From CAYTTA01 sp964440655 (lineage in GTDB: Bacteria > Bacteroidota > Rhodothermia > Balneolales > Balneolaceae): 21,237 bases of DNA. Location: positions 1 through 21,237 of the forward strand of contig CAYTTA010000044.1 in assembly GCA_964440655.1 (NCBI GenBank). Reading direction: 5' to 3'. Both the position numbers and the translations under genes were made by a program. Below are positions 6,806-14,343 of this stretch, piece by piece. The notes beneath the pieces were generated by a model. That model ran no database searches. It was not told the origin of the DNA and was given only the letters and a program-made list of their open reading frames with translations. Position 1 is the first letter of the stretch. Each line of letters begins with the position of its first letter.

Positions 6806-7780
6806 TTACAACCAGTTGTGTTTTTTGTACCAGTTAATGGTCCGGGCGATCCCGTCGTCCAGCGACACACGAGGTCTGTAGCCGAGCTCATCCATCGCTT
6901 TTCGGCTCGAGCAGGTCCATTCAAGTACCATTTCATTGGCTTTTTCACGATTGAAAACTGGATAGACCCGGAAAAACGAAGAGAGTGTCTCTACCGCGCC
7001 CGCCAGTTTTTTGACCAGACCCGGGCGGACGTACAACGAGAAGGGGCGTCTGCCCAGTACTCTGGACCCCGCATTTCTAATTTGGTTCCAGGTAACCGGT
7101 TCCGGGCCGGTGATGAAGTAGGTCCGGATACCCGGCGTCCGGTCGCCCGCTGCCAGGAGCATGGCATCGACGAGATCGGAGACATAAATCAGAGAGATCC
7201 GTGGAGATTCGCCGTCTCCGACGATCGGGCTGATGCCCCATCTCAGAAGCCGGAACCAGGTGTAGACCTGCGTCTCCCGGGGCCCATACACCACAGGGGG
7301 GCGGAGAATAGTGACGGAGAGGCCCTCGGGAGTCATCTCGTGAATCTTCTCTTCCATTCGTTTTTTTGACTCTCCGTACATGCTCACCGGATTCATCGGG
7401 TCCTCTTCCGTCAGGGGACGGCCGTCACTCGGTCCTGCCGCAGCCAGGGAGGATAAAATTACGAGCTTGCTCACCCCGATCTCCGCTGCCGCCCGAATCA
7501 GGCGGACTGTGGCCTCCACATTGGCCCGTTCAAACTCTGCCATGTCGGGAGCCTTGACGATGGCCGCAACGTGAAACAGGGTGTCCACCCCCTGCAGGGC
7601 TTTTTTCAGTGTCTCTTCATCGGAGAGATCACCGGTGATTTTTCTGTAATTTTTTCCTTCCAGCCACTTTTCCCGACTCCGGACCAGGCAGCGTAATTCC
7701 TCTGTTTTTTCGCTCTCCATCAACCGGTCTGCCAGATGGCTGCCGATAAAACCTGTTCCTCCGGTAACAAATACTCTCAT
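6806..7780 (-). CDS. Extended short-chain dehydrogenase/reductase (NAD-dependent epimerase/dehydratase family); candidate 3-ketosphinganine reductase
   Basis: This 324-residue enzyme has an N-terminal Rossmann motif TGGTGFIG (6-13), a dinucleotide-binding Arg-rich second strand (CLVRSRE), catalytic Ser110/111 in LSSLAAAG, and the Tyr135-x3-Lys139 pair in MYGESKK. These define an extended SDR. Family members include sugar epimerases, dihydroflavonol-reductase-like and 3-beta-HSD-like reductases. The bacterial ceramide-pathway reductase CerR is also annotated under this heading. The C-terminal NWYKKHNWL ending is the style I associate with Bacteroidota members. It is transcribed divergently from the GT/SPT/GNAT run, which makes a sphingolipid role plausible. 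A sugar-nucleotide epimerase is the main alternative, given two adjacent glycosyltransferases. No Shine-Dalgarno is seen; the ATG is preceded by ATTAA. Confidence 0.88.
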   Translation of the reverse strand: MRVFVTGGTGFIGSHLADRLMESEKTEELRCLVRSREKWLEGKNYRKITGDLSDEETLKKALQGVDTLFHVAAIVKAPDMAEFERANVEATVRLIRAAAEIGVSKLVILSSLAAAGPSDGRPLTEEDPMNPVSMYGESKKRMEEKIHEMTPEGLSVTILRPPVVYGPRETQVYTWFRLLRWGISPIVGDGESPRISLIYVSDLVDAMLLAAGDRTPGIRTYFITGPEPVTWNQIRNAGSRVLGRRPFSLYVRPGLVKKLAGAVETLSSFFRVYPVFNREKANEMVLEWTCSSRKAMDELGYRPRVSLDDGIARTINWYKKHNWL

Positions 7781-7896
7781 TTAATCCGTATATTTTCGCG
7801 CTATTTGTCACAACATCTGCTACAGAAAGCCGGATCGGGCTTTACATGAGGGCTACTGGCGAAGATACAAAGTTGAATCGTTCTATACGGAAAAAG

Positions 7897-9039
7897 ATGA
7901 CGGACCTTCGGGTAGCCCTGTTTACCGGCAATTACAACCATATTGAAGACGGGGTATCGCGGACCCTGAACCGGCTGGTGAAGTTTCTTGAAGAGGCGGG
8001 TGTGCAGGTCCTGGTCTTCGGTCCGACCGTGGACAATCCGCCGATCCGGCATGAAGGAAGGTTCATTGCCGTACCTTCGGTCTCCATTCCCGGAAGACCG
8101 GAATATCGCTTCTCCCTCTCCTTTCCTGAGTATGCCAGGAGTGAACTCCGCAGGTTCAACCCCCATCTGGTCCATATCGCAACCCCGGACCTGCTGGGAC
8201 TGAAAGCGCTTAATTGGGCCAGACGGAATGAAAGAAAGGTGGTAACTTCCTTCCATACCCATTTTGCGAGTTACCTCAAGTACTACAGGGCGGAAGCCCT
8301 GGAGCCGCTTCTCTGGCGCTATCTGCGCTGGTTCTACAATCAGATGGAGCAGATCTATGTGCCGGCCGATTCCATCAGGGAGGAGCTTCAGCAGCACGGT
8401 ATTTCTGCCGATATGCGTATCTGGGCGAGGGGAGTGGATACCTCTCTCTTCTCACCAACCCGCAGAGATGAAGAGTGGAGAAGAACGTATGGGTTTGAGG
8501 AAGATGATGTGGTGGTTCTTTTTGTATCCCGTCTGGTTCGGGAGAAGAATCTTGATGAGTTTGCCTCGACCGTGAATAAAATCCGGCAGGAGGTACCCTC
8601 CGTCCGTGCCCTGGTTGTGGGGGACGGACCTGCTTTCGGGGAACTGCAGGAGCAGTTGCCCGATGCTGTCTATACCGGTTTTCTGAAAGGGGAGGAGCTG
8701 GCGTGCGCCTACGCCTCGAGCGATCTCTTTTTCTTTCCCTCCGATACGGAGGCGTTCGGAAATGTGACTCTGGAAGCGATGGCCAGCGGTCTTCCCTGTG
8801 TGGTGGCCGATGCGGCCGGCAGCCGCGCCCTGGTCGAAGACGGAGTCAATGGCTTCCGTGTACGTCTCTCCGGTCCGGAGCCTTTTTACGGGGCGGTTCT
8901 GGAACTGGTCAAAGACAAGGAACTGAGGAGGAAAATGGGGGAGGCCTCTCTCCGGAAAGCGGGAGAGTTCTCCTGGAGTCAGATTAACGGGAAGCTGGTC
9001 GATAATTATCGTGCCGCTATCGGCAACAACGGAGCTTAA
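7897..9039 (+). CDS. Retaining glycosyltransferase, GT4 family (SQD2/mannosyltransferase-like)
   Basis: This 380-residue GT-B enzyme opens with LRVALFTGNYNHIEDGVSRT, typical of a lipid-directed GT4 N-domain. It carries His120 in TSFHTHF and the C-domain E-x7-E pair (E285, E293) in SDTEAFGNVTLEAMASGLP, which binds the donor nucleotide sugar. The general look, including SFHTHFASYL, is close to SQD2 and alpha-mannosyl lipid transferases. Donor and acceptor cannot be read from sequence. A longer reading from the ATG at 7846 adds 17 polar residues before the fold. I prefer 7897, which starts just before the first strand and follows GGAAAAAG. The gene is divergent from the SDR gene and lies nine bases before the second GT4 gene, so a glycolipid role next to the SPT gene is a reasonable inference. 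Confidence 0.9.
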   Translation: MTDLRVALFTGNYNHIEDGVSRTLNRLVKFLEEAGVQVLVFGPTVDNPPIRHEGRFIAVPSVSIPGRPEYRFSLSFPEYARSELRRFNPHLVHIATPDLLGLKALNWARRNERKVVTSFHTHFASYLKYYRAEALEPLLWRYLRWFYNQMEQIYVPADSIREELQQHGISADMRIWARGVDTSLFSPTRRDEEWRRTYGFEEDDVVVLFVSRLVREKNLDEFASTVNKIRQEVPSVRALVVGDGPAFGELQEQLPDAVYTGFLKGEELACAYASSDLFFFPSDTEAFGNVTLEAMASGLPCVVADAAGSRALVEDGVNGFRVRLSGPEPFYGAVLELVKDKELRRKMGEASLRKAGEFSWSQINGKLVDNYRAAIGNNGA

Positions 9040-9048
9040 CGGAACGGT

Positions 9049-10164
9049 GTGAGAATACTTTATATTTCGCACCTCCACCCACCGGCAGACGAACCTCTTG
9101 AGAGCATCGGCGGGATGCAGAGGGTAAGCATGCAGCTGGTGGAGGCCCTCGGGAGGAGGGAAGATGTGGAGGTGGATACGATTATACAGCAGGTCTCCTG
9201 GGACGGGATTGAGGTGGCGACAACGGTTTTTCTGTTCAAGCTGCTGGCACTCATCCCGAGAAGAGTGCGGGAATTCAGGCCGGACGTGATCCTTTTTTCA
9301 TCCATGGTCACGGCAGGGGTGATTCCGTTTCTTCCCCGCAGTGTGAAGGTCCCGATGGTGGTGATCAATCATGGTCAGGATGTGACCCTTCCGGTCTGGA
9401 TCTATCAGAAATACCTTCAGGTGGTGTTCGACCGGCTGGACGGTGTGATATCGGTCTCGAAAGCAACACGCCAGGCCTGTATAGACAGGGGGATGGACCC
9501 CCGGAAAGGGATCGTCCTGCCGAACGGCCTGGACAACCGGAGAGTCCCCGGCGGGCTGACCCGGAAGGAGGCCAGGGAGAAGCTGGAGGAACTGTTCGGC
9601 ATCACCGCCGATGAGGAACAATACCTGCTGCTGACGGTAGGAAGACAGGTCAAGCGCAAAGGGCACAGCTGGTTCATCAGTGAGGTGCTGCCACGGATCC
9701 GGAGCAATGTAAACTACCTGGTGATCGGGGACGGTCCGGAGTTTGAAGCGATAAGCGAAGCGTGCCGGAGTTCGGAAGTGGGAGATCGCGTAACCCTGGC
9801 GGGGAGACAATCCGACGAGGTCCTGAAAATCGCCTATGCGGGTGCAGATCTGTTTGTCATGCCCAACGTGCCCGTGGAAGGGGATATGGAGGGTTTTGGA
9901 GTCGTTCTGCTGGAGGCAAACCAGTCGGGCATGCCGGCTGTGGCGTCCGATCTTGAGGGGATCCGTGATGTGATCCAGCCCGGCGTGAACGGCTATCGGA
10001 TTCCACATTCGAATCCAGCCCTTTTTGCAAAAAAAATAGATGAAGTTTTGGAAAAAGAGTTAAAGGAACTTTCTCAATCTTCCAAGAAGTTTGTATTGGA
10101 TAAATTCAGCTGGGACAGTGTAATCGAGCGTTATATAGAATTTTTGGGTAATTTCAAAAGCTGA
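9049..10164 (+). CDS. Retaining glycosyltransferase, GT4 family
   Basis: This 371-residue GT-B glycosyltransferase is read from a GTG at 9049, because MRILYISHLHPP begins the first strand there. Features are the N-domain Gly-rich loop SIGGMQRVS (19-27), His108 in INHGQD, a junction strand LLTVGRQVKRKGH (194-206), and the donor-binding E281-x7-E289 in MEGFGVVLLEA. Cytoplasmic or peripheral membrane action is expected, with donor and acceptor unknown. It is tightly linked to the preceding GT4 gene. Oddly, the last 45 or so codons switch to AT-rich usage: GC falls from about 65% at 9901-9960 to about 27% at 10021-10080 by hand count. The C-terminal helix still looks family-like (FSWDSVIERYIEFL), so the gene appears intact. 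Confidence 0.9.
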   Translation: MRILYISHLHPPADEPLESIGGMQRVSMQLVEALGRREDVEVDTIIQQVSWDGIEVATTVFLFKLLALIPRRVREFRPDVILFSSMVTAGVIPFLPRSVKVPMVVINHGQDVTLPVWIYQKYLQVVFDRLDGVISVSKATRQACIDRGMDPRKGIVLPNGLDNRRVPGGLTRKEAREKLEELFGITADEEQYLLLTVGRQVKRKGHSWFISEVLPRIRSNVNYLVIGDGPEFEAISEACRSSEVGDRVTLAGRQSDEVLKIAYAGADLFVMPNVPVEGDMEGFGVVLLEANQSGMPAVASDLEGIRDVIQPGVNGYRIPHSNPALFAKKIDEVLEKELKELSQSSKKFVLDKFSWDSVIERYIEFLGNFKS

Positions 10165-10320
10165 GCTGAATCCCCTGCTGTTTGTCCAGATTGGATAGAA
10201 TCATAGAACTGGCTATATTTAAAAATTGAATTGCAATGATCAAGCCGTTACGAATGGGCACTTCCCGGTCTGAGATAAAGAAAAACGATATTTTTAACAA
10301 AGCCTATAATTTCACCAAGG
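10021..10320. other. AT-rich island across the GT4/SPT junction
   Basis: By hand count, these 300 bases have 104 G/C (about 35%), against about 65% immediately upstream (9901-9960). The island covers the last 45 codons of the second GT4 gene, the 71-bp gap and the first 28 codons of the SPT-like gene. It could be a promoter-associated AT-rich zone or the trace of a recombination junction. Both flanking reading frames remain open through it. Confidence 0.7.
10191..10219 (+). promoter_or_regulatory. Promoter for the SPT-like gene
   Basis: TTGGAT (10191-10196) is separated by exactly 17 bp from TATATT (10214-10219). TATATTTA also approximates the Bacteroidota -7 consensus TAnnTTTG. Transcription would start near 10226, leaving about 10 nt before the ATG at 10236. 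If the second in-frame ATG at 10254 is used, the leader is about 28 nt. The SPT and GNAT genes can therefore be transcribed separately from the GT4 pair. Confidence 0.6.
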
Positions 10321-11495
10321 CGGAAGAGGTCAAGGAGATGGGGCTCTATCCCTATTTCAAACCTCTGCAGGCGACCGATGGAACGGTCGTCAAGATTGAT
10401 GGTCGGGAAGTCATTATGGCGGGTTCCAACAACTATCTTGGACTGACCAATGATCCCAGAACCATCCAGGCGGCCCAGGAGGTGATTGCCAGTTATGGCA
10501 CGGGATGTACAGGATCACGATATCTGAACGGAACCCTGGACCTCCATCTGGAACTTGAGGAGAAGCTGACTGAATTCCTGCAGAAAGAGGCGTGTGTTCT
10601 CTTCAGTACCGGTTACCAAACCAATGAAGGATCGATCCAGATCCTTGCCGGCAGAAACGATATTATCTTTTCCGACAAGGACAACCACGCCTGTATCGTG
10701 GCCGGCACCCAGCTCTCCAACGCAAAAACGGTCCGGTATCGCCATAACGATATGGATCAGCTGCGGTCGCTTCTGGAAAAGGCCGATCCCGATGCGGGGA
10801 AACTGATTGTCAGTGACGGAGTCTTTTCCATGTCCGGAATGATCGCTAAAGTTCCCGAACTGGTTCAGCTGGCCAGGGAATTTGACGCCCGGCTCTATCT
10901 GGACGACGCCCATGCCATCGGCGTGATCGGGGAAGGGGGGCGCGGATCGGCTTCCAATTTTGGTCTTCTCGATGAGATTGACCTGATAACCGGCACCTTT
11001 TCAAAATCTTTCGCTTCTCTCGGTGGATTCATCGTCGGCGAACGGGAGGTTATCGACTACATCCGCCATCAGTCACCCGCACACATCTTCAGCGCCAGCA
11101 TGCCACCTGCCAATGTTGCCACGGTCCTGAAGGCGCTGGAGATCCTTCAGGAAGAGCCCTGGAGACTGCAGAGACTGGAGAGAATCTCCGATTACATGAG
11201 GCAGGAGCTGAAGGCCATGGGCTTCAACGTCTGGACCAGTCAGACTCCGATCATTCCGGTCGTTATCGGAGACATGATGGACTGTTTCCGATTCTGGAAA
11301 GACCTTTTTGAGGAAGGGGTCTATGTCAACGCGGTGGTGCCGCCTGCCGTCCCGATGAATCAGGCCCTGGTGCGGACCAGCTACATGGCAACGCATACCG
11401 ACGAGCATCTTGAAAGGGTGCTCACTGCATTCCGCAAAGTAGGCATACGACATGGGGTCATCGACAACAACGGCCACTCCCTCCTTGAAGACTGA
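10236..11495 (+). CDS. spt: Serine palmitoyltransferase-like alpha-oxoamine synthase
   Basis: This PLP enzyme of the alpha-oxoamine synthase family would condense an amino acid (serine for SPT) with an acyl-CoA, the first step of sphingolipid synthesis. The 419-residue protein has LGLYPYFKPL-type N-terminal residues (GLYPYF at 36), the Gly-rich SRYLNGT segment (94-100), His151 for PLP stacking, DDAHAIGVIG with Asp224/His226, and the Schiff-base Lys257 in GTFSKSFASLGG. The YRHNDM segment (168-173), VDGVFSM-type motif and SYMATHT end (382-388) agree with bacterial SPT more than with BioF or glycine C-acetyltransferase. No biotin or threonine-dehydrogenase genes are nearby. Its own promoter lies at 10191-10219. 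M7 (10254) is a possible alternative start. The downstream GNAT gene overlaps its 3' end. Confidence 0.82.
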   Translation: MIKPLRMGTSRSEIKKNDIFNKAYNFTKAEEVKEMGLYPYFKPLQATDGTVVKIDGREVIMAGSNNYLGLTNDPRTIQAAQEVIASYGTGCTGSRYLNGTLDLHLELEEKLTEFLQKEACVLFSTGYQTNEGSIQILAGRNDIIFSDKDNHACIVAGTQLSNAKTVRYRHNDMDQLRSLLEKADPDAGKLIVSDGVFSMSGMIAKVPELVQLAREFDARLYLDDAHAIGVIGEGGRGSASNFGLLDEIDLITGTFSKSFASLGGFIVGEREVIDYIRHQSPAHIFSASMPPANVATVLKALEILQEEPWRLQRLERISDYMRQELKAMGFNVWTSQTPIIPVVIGDMMDCFRFWKDLFEEGVYVNAVVPPAVPMNQALVRTSYMATHTDEHLERVLTAFRKVGIRHGVIDNNGHSLLED

Positions 11496-12624
11496 TTCTG
11501 CCGCTTCTAAAGGCCTGACGGGTGTAACCTTCGTCTCGACAGAGGCGGAGAAAAAGCAGTTCCTTCAATTCCCTTATACCCACTACCGGGGGGATCAATA
11601 CTGGGTCCCCCCACTTCTGATGGAGCAGAAGAAGCTTCTGGACACCCGGAAGAACCCCTTCTACAAGCAGGCCGAGATCGCCCTCTTTCTGGCGGAACAG
11701 GATGGAAAGCCGGCCGGAAGAATTGCCGCCATTATCGATCACCGTTTCAACGAATTTCACGGGACACGGACCGGATTTTTCGGATTTTTCGATTCCACAG
11801 ATTCCCGGCAGGTGACGAGCCTTCTTATTCGCGTCTGCAGTGACTGGCTGCGGGAGAAGGGGATGACCCGTCTTCTCGGTCCCGCCAATCCAGGAATGAT
11901 GGATGAAGTGGGGATTCTGGTCGAGGGGTTTGACAAGTATCCCACCATCATGATGCCATGGCACAAGCCATGGTATGACCGTCTGCTCACGGAGGCCGGC
12001 CTGGAGAAAGCGATGGATCTCTACGCTTTCGAAGTCGATCATCAGACGGTGAATCGGGAACGGGTCCGGCGCGCCATGGAGATCGTCCGCAAACGCGTTC
12101 CCGGACTGCAGATCCGTGAGATCAATCTTCGGAAGATCGATCAGGAGGTCCGGATCATCCGGGACATCTTCAATGAGGCGTGGAAAGATAACTGGGGGTT
12201 CATCCCCCTTACTCAGGAAGAGCTCGATGCGTTGGGCAAGGATCTGAAAATGATTGTCGATACCCGCATCGCCCATGTTGCGGAGGTGGATGGGAAACCG
12301 GTCGGGTTCTCCATCGCCCTGCCCGATTATAATCAGGTATTCCGCCGCATGAACGGGAGGCTCATGCCATTGGGGATCTTCAAGTTGCTCTGGTACCGCC
12401 GCAAGATTGACAGGATCCGCACCGCACTGATGGGAATCCTTCCGGAGTGGCGGGGCAAGGGGATCGATGCTCTACTTCATCAGCAGACCATCGACAATGA
12501 TGCGGGATACCGATCTGCGGAGCTGAGCTGGATTCTGGAGGAGAATGTCGAGATGGTCCGTGTTGCGGAGCGGATCGGCGCAGTCCGCAGCAAAACCTAC
12601 CGGATGTACCAGAAAGATCTCTGA
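11452..12624 (+). CDS. Large GNAT-fold acyltransferase; candidate bacterial ceramide synthase
   Basis: This 390-residue protein seems to hold two GNAT-like halves. The first (about 25-195) has FPYTHYRGDQYWVPPL, FYKQAEIALFLAEQDGKPAGRIAAIID and LLGPANPGMMDEVGILVEGF. The second (about 200-388) carries an acyl-CoA loop ILPEWRGKGIDALL with R334-G-K-G337. Bacteroidota carry homologues commonly labelled GNAT or hypothetical. The bacterial ceramide synthase bCerS is described as GNAT-like, and position directly after an SPT gene supports that role here. It may act in the cytoplasm or at the inner membrane. The only ATG before the fold is at 11452, giving a 44-bp overlap with the SPT gene. An in-frame TTG at 11485 would shorten the overlap. 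Substrate identity is inference. Confidence 0.82.
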   Translation: MGSSTTTATPSLKTDSAASKGLTGVTFVSTEAEKKQFLQFPYTHYRGDQYWVPPLLMEQKKLLDTRKNPFYKQAEIALFLAEQDGKPAGRIAAIIDHRFNEFHGTRTGFFGFFDSTDSRQVTSLLIRVCSDWLREKGMTRLLGPANPGMMDEVGILVEGFDKYPTIMMPWHKPWYDRLLTEAGLEKAMDLYAFEVDHQTVNRERVRRAMEIVRKRVPGLQIREINLRKIDQEVRIIRDIFNEAWKDNWGFIPLTQEELDALGKDLKMIVDTRIAHVAEVDGKPVGFSIALPDYNQVFRRMNGRLMPLGIFKLLWYRRKIDRIRTALMGILPEWRGKGIDALLHQQTIDNDAGYRSAELSWILEENVEMVRVAERIGAVRSKTYRMYQKDL

Positions 12625-12652
12625 ATTGGCTTCGGGAAGAGCCGCTGGGAAA

Positions 12653-12672
12653 GGCCTCTGTGAAGGGAGGCC
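12653..12672 (+). terminator. Stem-loop after the GNAT gene
   Basis: GGCCTC (12653-12658) and GAGGCC (12667-12672) form a perfect 6-bp stem with an 8-nt loop, 28 bp after the GNAT stop codon. It is followed by C-rich sequence and then ATTTTAT rather than a direct T-run, so it is a possible terminator only. The rest of the 178-bp gap up to fumC holds a second small hairpin (GCAGG-AAG-CCTGC) and an A-run just before fumC, with no convincing promoter. Confidence 0.4.
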
Positions 12673-12802
12673 GCCCGCCCGTCCCCCCGTATTTTATCTG
12701 TGAATTGAGTACATTAGCTGCAGGAAGCCTGCCTTCCGGAAAGGAGGCCATCCAACCCCGTCATTCTCACATCATTCACAAAAAAACCGAACAGATCACA
12801 GG

Positions 12803-14194
12803 ATGAGTGAATTTCGCATAGAGAAGGATTCCATGGGCGAGGTCCGTGTACCGGCCGACGCCCTCTACAGCGCCCAGACGCAAAGGGCGGTTGACAATTT
12901 TCCCATCAGCGGCACCCGGTTCGGCCGTGAATTTATCGAAGCGGTCGGTCTGGTGAAGCAGACGGCAGCCAAAGTGAACGGAGATCTTGGATTGCTGAAA
13001 CCGCAGACGGCCGAGGCCATCCGTGCGGCGGCCCAGGAAGTGATCGACGGGAAGCTGGACGATCAGTTTGTGATCGATATCTACCAGACCGGATCGGGCA
13101 CCTCAACAAACATGAATGCGAACGAAGTGATCGCCCGGCGTGCCAATGAGCTTTCACAGGATTCTGTCGAGACGATCCATCCGAACGATCACGTCAACTT
13201 CGGTCAGAGTTCCAATGATGTGATCCCGACTGCAATCCGGATATCGGCTCTGCGTGCAGTCCGGAATCAGCTCATTCCATCATTGAAACATTTGCACGAG
13301 ACTCTGGCAGCAAAAGGATCGGAGATGGCCCATATCGTGAAAACGGGCCGGACTCATCTGATGGATGCCATGCCGCTCACCATGCAGCAGGAGTTCAGCG
13401 GATATGCCCGGCAGATCGAACTGGGTATCGCCCGGATTGAATCGGCACTTGAACGGATGAGGGAGCTTCCCCAGGGTGGCACGGCGGTCGGCACCGGGAT
13501 CAACACACACCCGGAATTCGGACAGCGATTTGCCGAGGAGCTCTCCCGGAAAACCGGCGACAGTTATCGCGAGGCTGAGAACCATTTTGAAGCGCAGTCG
13601 ACCGTGGATGCACCGGTCGAGCTGAGTGGCCAGCTCAAGACCGTTGCAGTAAGCCTGATGAAGATCGGAAACGATGTGCGCTGGATGAACTCGGGACCCA
13701 ATGCCGGTCTGGGAGAGATCCGTCTGGAGGCGCTTCAGCCCGGATCCTCCATCATGCCCGGTAAGGTGAACCCCGTAATCGAGGAGTCCCTCATGATGGT
13801 CTGTGCCCAGGTTATGGGGAATGACACTACCATTGCAGTGGCAGGGCAGTCTGGCAACTTCCAGCTCAACGTCATGCTTCCTGTGGTTGCCCACAATCTG
13901 CTTGAATCGATCCGGATTCTGGCCGGAGCGGCAAGAAATTTTGCCGACCGATCGATCCGTAACTTTACGGTAAGAGAGGAGTGGATCCGGGAGACGGCTT
14001 TCCGCAATCCGATCCTTGTGACCGCGCTTAATCCGATCATCGGTTATGACGTTGCGGCAAAGATCGCGAAAAAAGCGTATGCCGAGGAGCGTTCCGTTCT
14101 GGAGGTGGCGAAAGAGATGACCGATCTGCCGGAAGAGCAGCTGAGTAAGGCACTGGACCCGATCAACATGACACGGGGCGGTTTTATTGAGTGA
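12803..14194 (+). CDS. fumC: Fumarate hydratase class II
   Basis: Fumarase C interconverts fumarate and L-malate in the TCA cycle and is an iron-free homotetramer in the cytoplasm. The 463-residue length is normal. Signatures present are TGSGTSTNMNANEV (96-109), IHPNDHVNFGQSSNDVIPTA (125-144), catalytic-site His186 in TGRTHLMDAMP, and the superfamily signature GSSIMPGKVNP (314-324) with its catalytic Ser. The end TRGGF is also typical for fumarases. The start ATG begins right at MSEFRIEKDSMGEV, the expected N-terminus. Only a weak CACAGG precedes it. It is followed by a strong hairpin (14204-14243) and then the E1 dehydrogenase gene, another central-carbon enzyme. FumC and aspartase share the fold, but the GTGINTHPEF and substrate-site motifs favour FumC. 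Confidence 0.97.
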   Translation: MSEFRIEKDSMGEVRVPADALYSAQTQRAVDNFPISGTRFGREFIEAVGLVKQTAAKVNGDLGLLKPQTAEAIRAAAQEVIDGKLDDQFVIDIYQTGSGTSTNMNANEVIARRANELSQDSVETIHPNDHVNFGQSSNDVIPTAIRISALRAVRNQLIPSLKHLHETLAAKGSEMAHIVKTGRTHLMDAMPLTMQQEFSGYARQIELGIARIESALERMRELPQGGTAVGTGINTHPEFGQRFAEELSRKTGDSYREAENHFEAQSTVDAPVELSGQLKTVAVSLMKIGNDVRWMNSGPNAGLGEIRLEALQPGSSIMPGKVNPVIEESLMMVCAQVMGNDTTIAVAGQSGNFQLNVMLPVVAHNLLESIRILAGAARNFADRSIRNFTVREEWIRETAFRNPILVTALNPIIGYDVAAKIAKKAYAEERSVLEVAKEMTDLPEEQLSKALDPINMTRGGFIE

Positions 14195-14203
14195 TGTGTA
14201 GGA

Positions 14204-14243
14204 GTCGGGATCGGTCCCTGATCCGGAAATGATCGATCCCGAC
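14204..14243 (+). terminator. Perfect 10-bp stem-loop between fumC and the E1 gene
   Basis: GTCGGGATCG (14204-14213) pairs perfectly with CGATCCCGAC (14234-14243) around a 20-nt loop, starting 10 bp after the fumC stop. The next T-run (TTTTT, 14255-14259) is 11 bases away, so this is not a textbook intrinsic terminator. It could still end fumC transcription or protect its 3' end. The strong stem also argues against a TTG start at 14245 for the next gene. Confidence 0.5.
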
Positions 14244-14256
14244 CTTGAAACCGGTT

Positions 14257-14289
14257 TTTGTAATATCAGGTGAAGCTCTTATTATATTG
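14257..14289 (+). promoter_or_regulatory. Possible promoter of the E1 gene
   Basis: TTTG (14257-14260) followed 22 bp later by TATATTG (14283-14289) approximates the Bacteroidota -33/-7 arrangement. It lies 55 bp before the ATG at 14344. The match is imperfect, with spacing at the long edge of what is known, so it is a weak call. It does agree with translation starting at 14344 rather than further upstream. Confidence 0.35.
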
Positions 14290-14343
14290 CCGCCTGTTTA
14301 CCCTCCCTTCGATCTACAACTTCGTGCAAATGTGAATACACTC

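Noticed and set aside
7787..7813. Promoter for the SDR gene (TTGTGA-N15-TATACG, minus strand)
   Set aside because: The spacing is too short and the start would fall at the ATG itself, so it is not listed as a feature.
10236..11495. Annotation of the PLP enzyme as BioF (8-amino-7-oxononanoate synthase) or glycine C-acetyltransferase
   Set aside because: The fold is shared, but YRHNDM, the SYMATHT end and the neighbouring GNAT and SDR genes fit SPT better, and no biotin or threonine catabolism genes are near.
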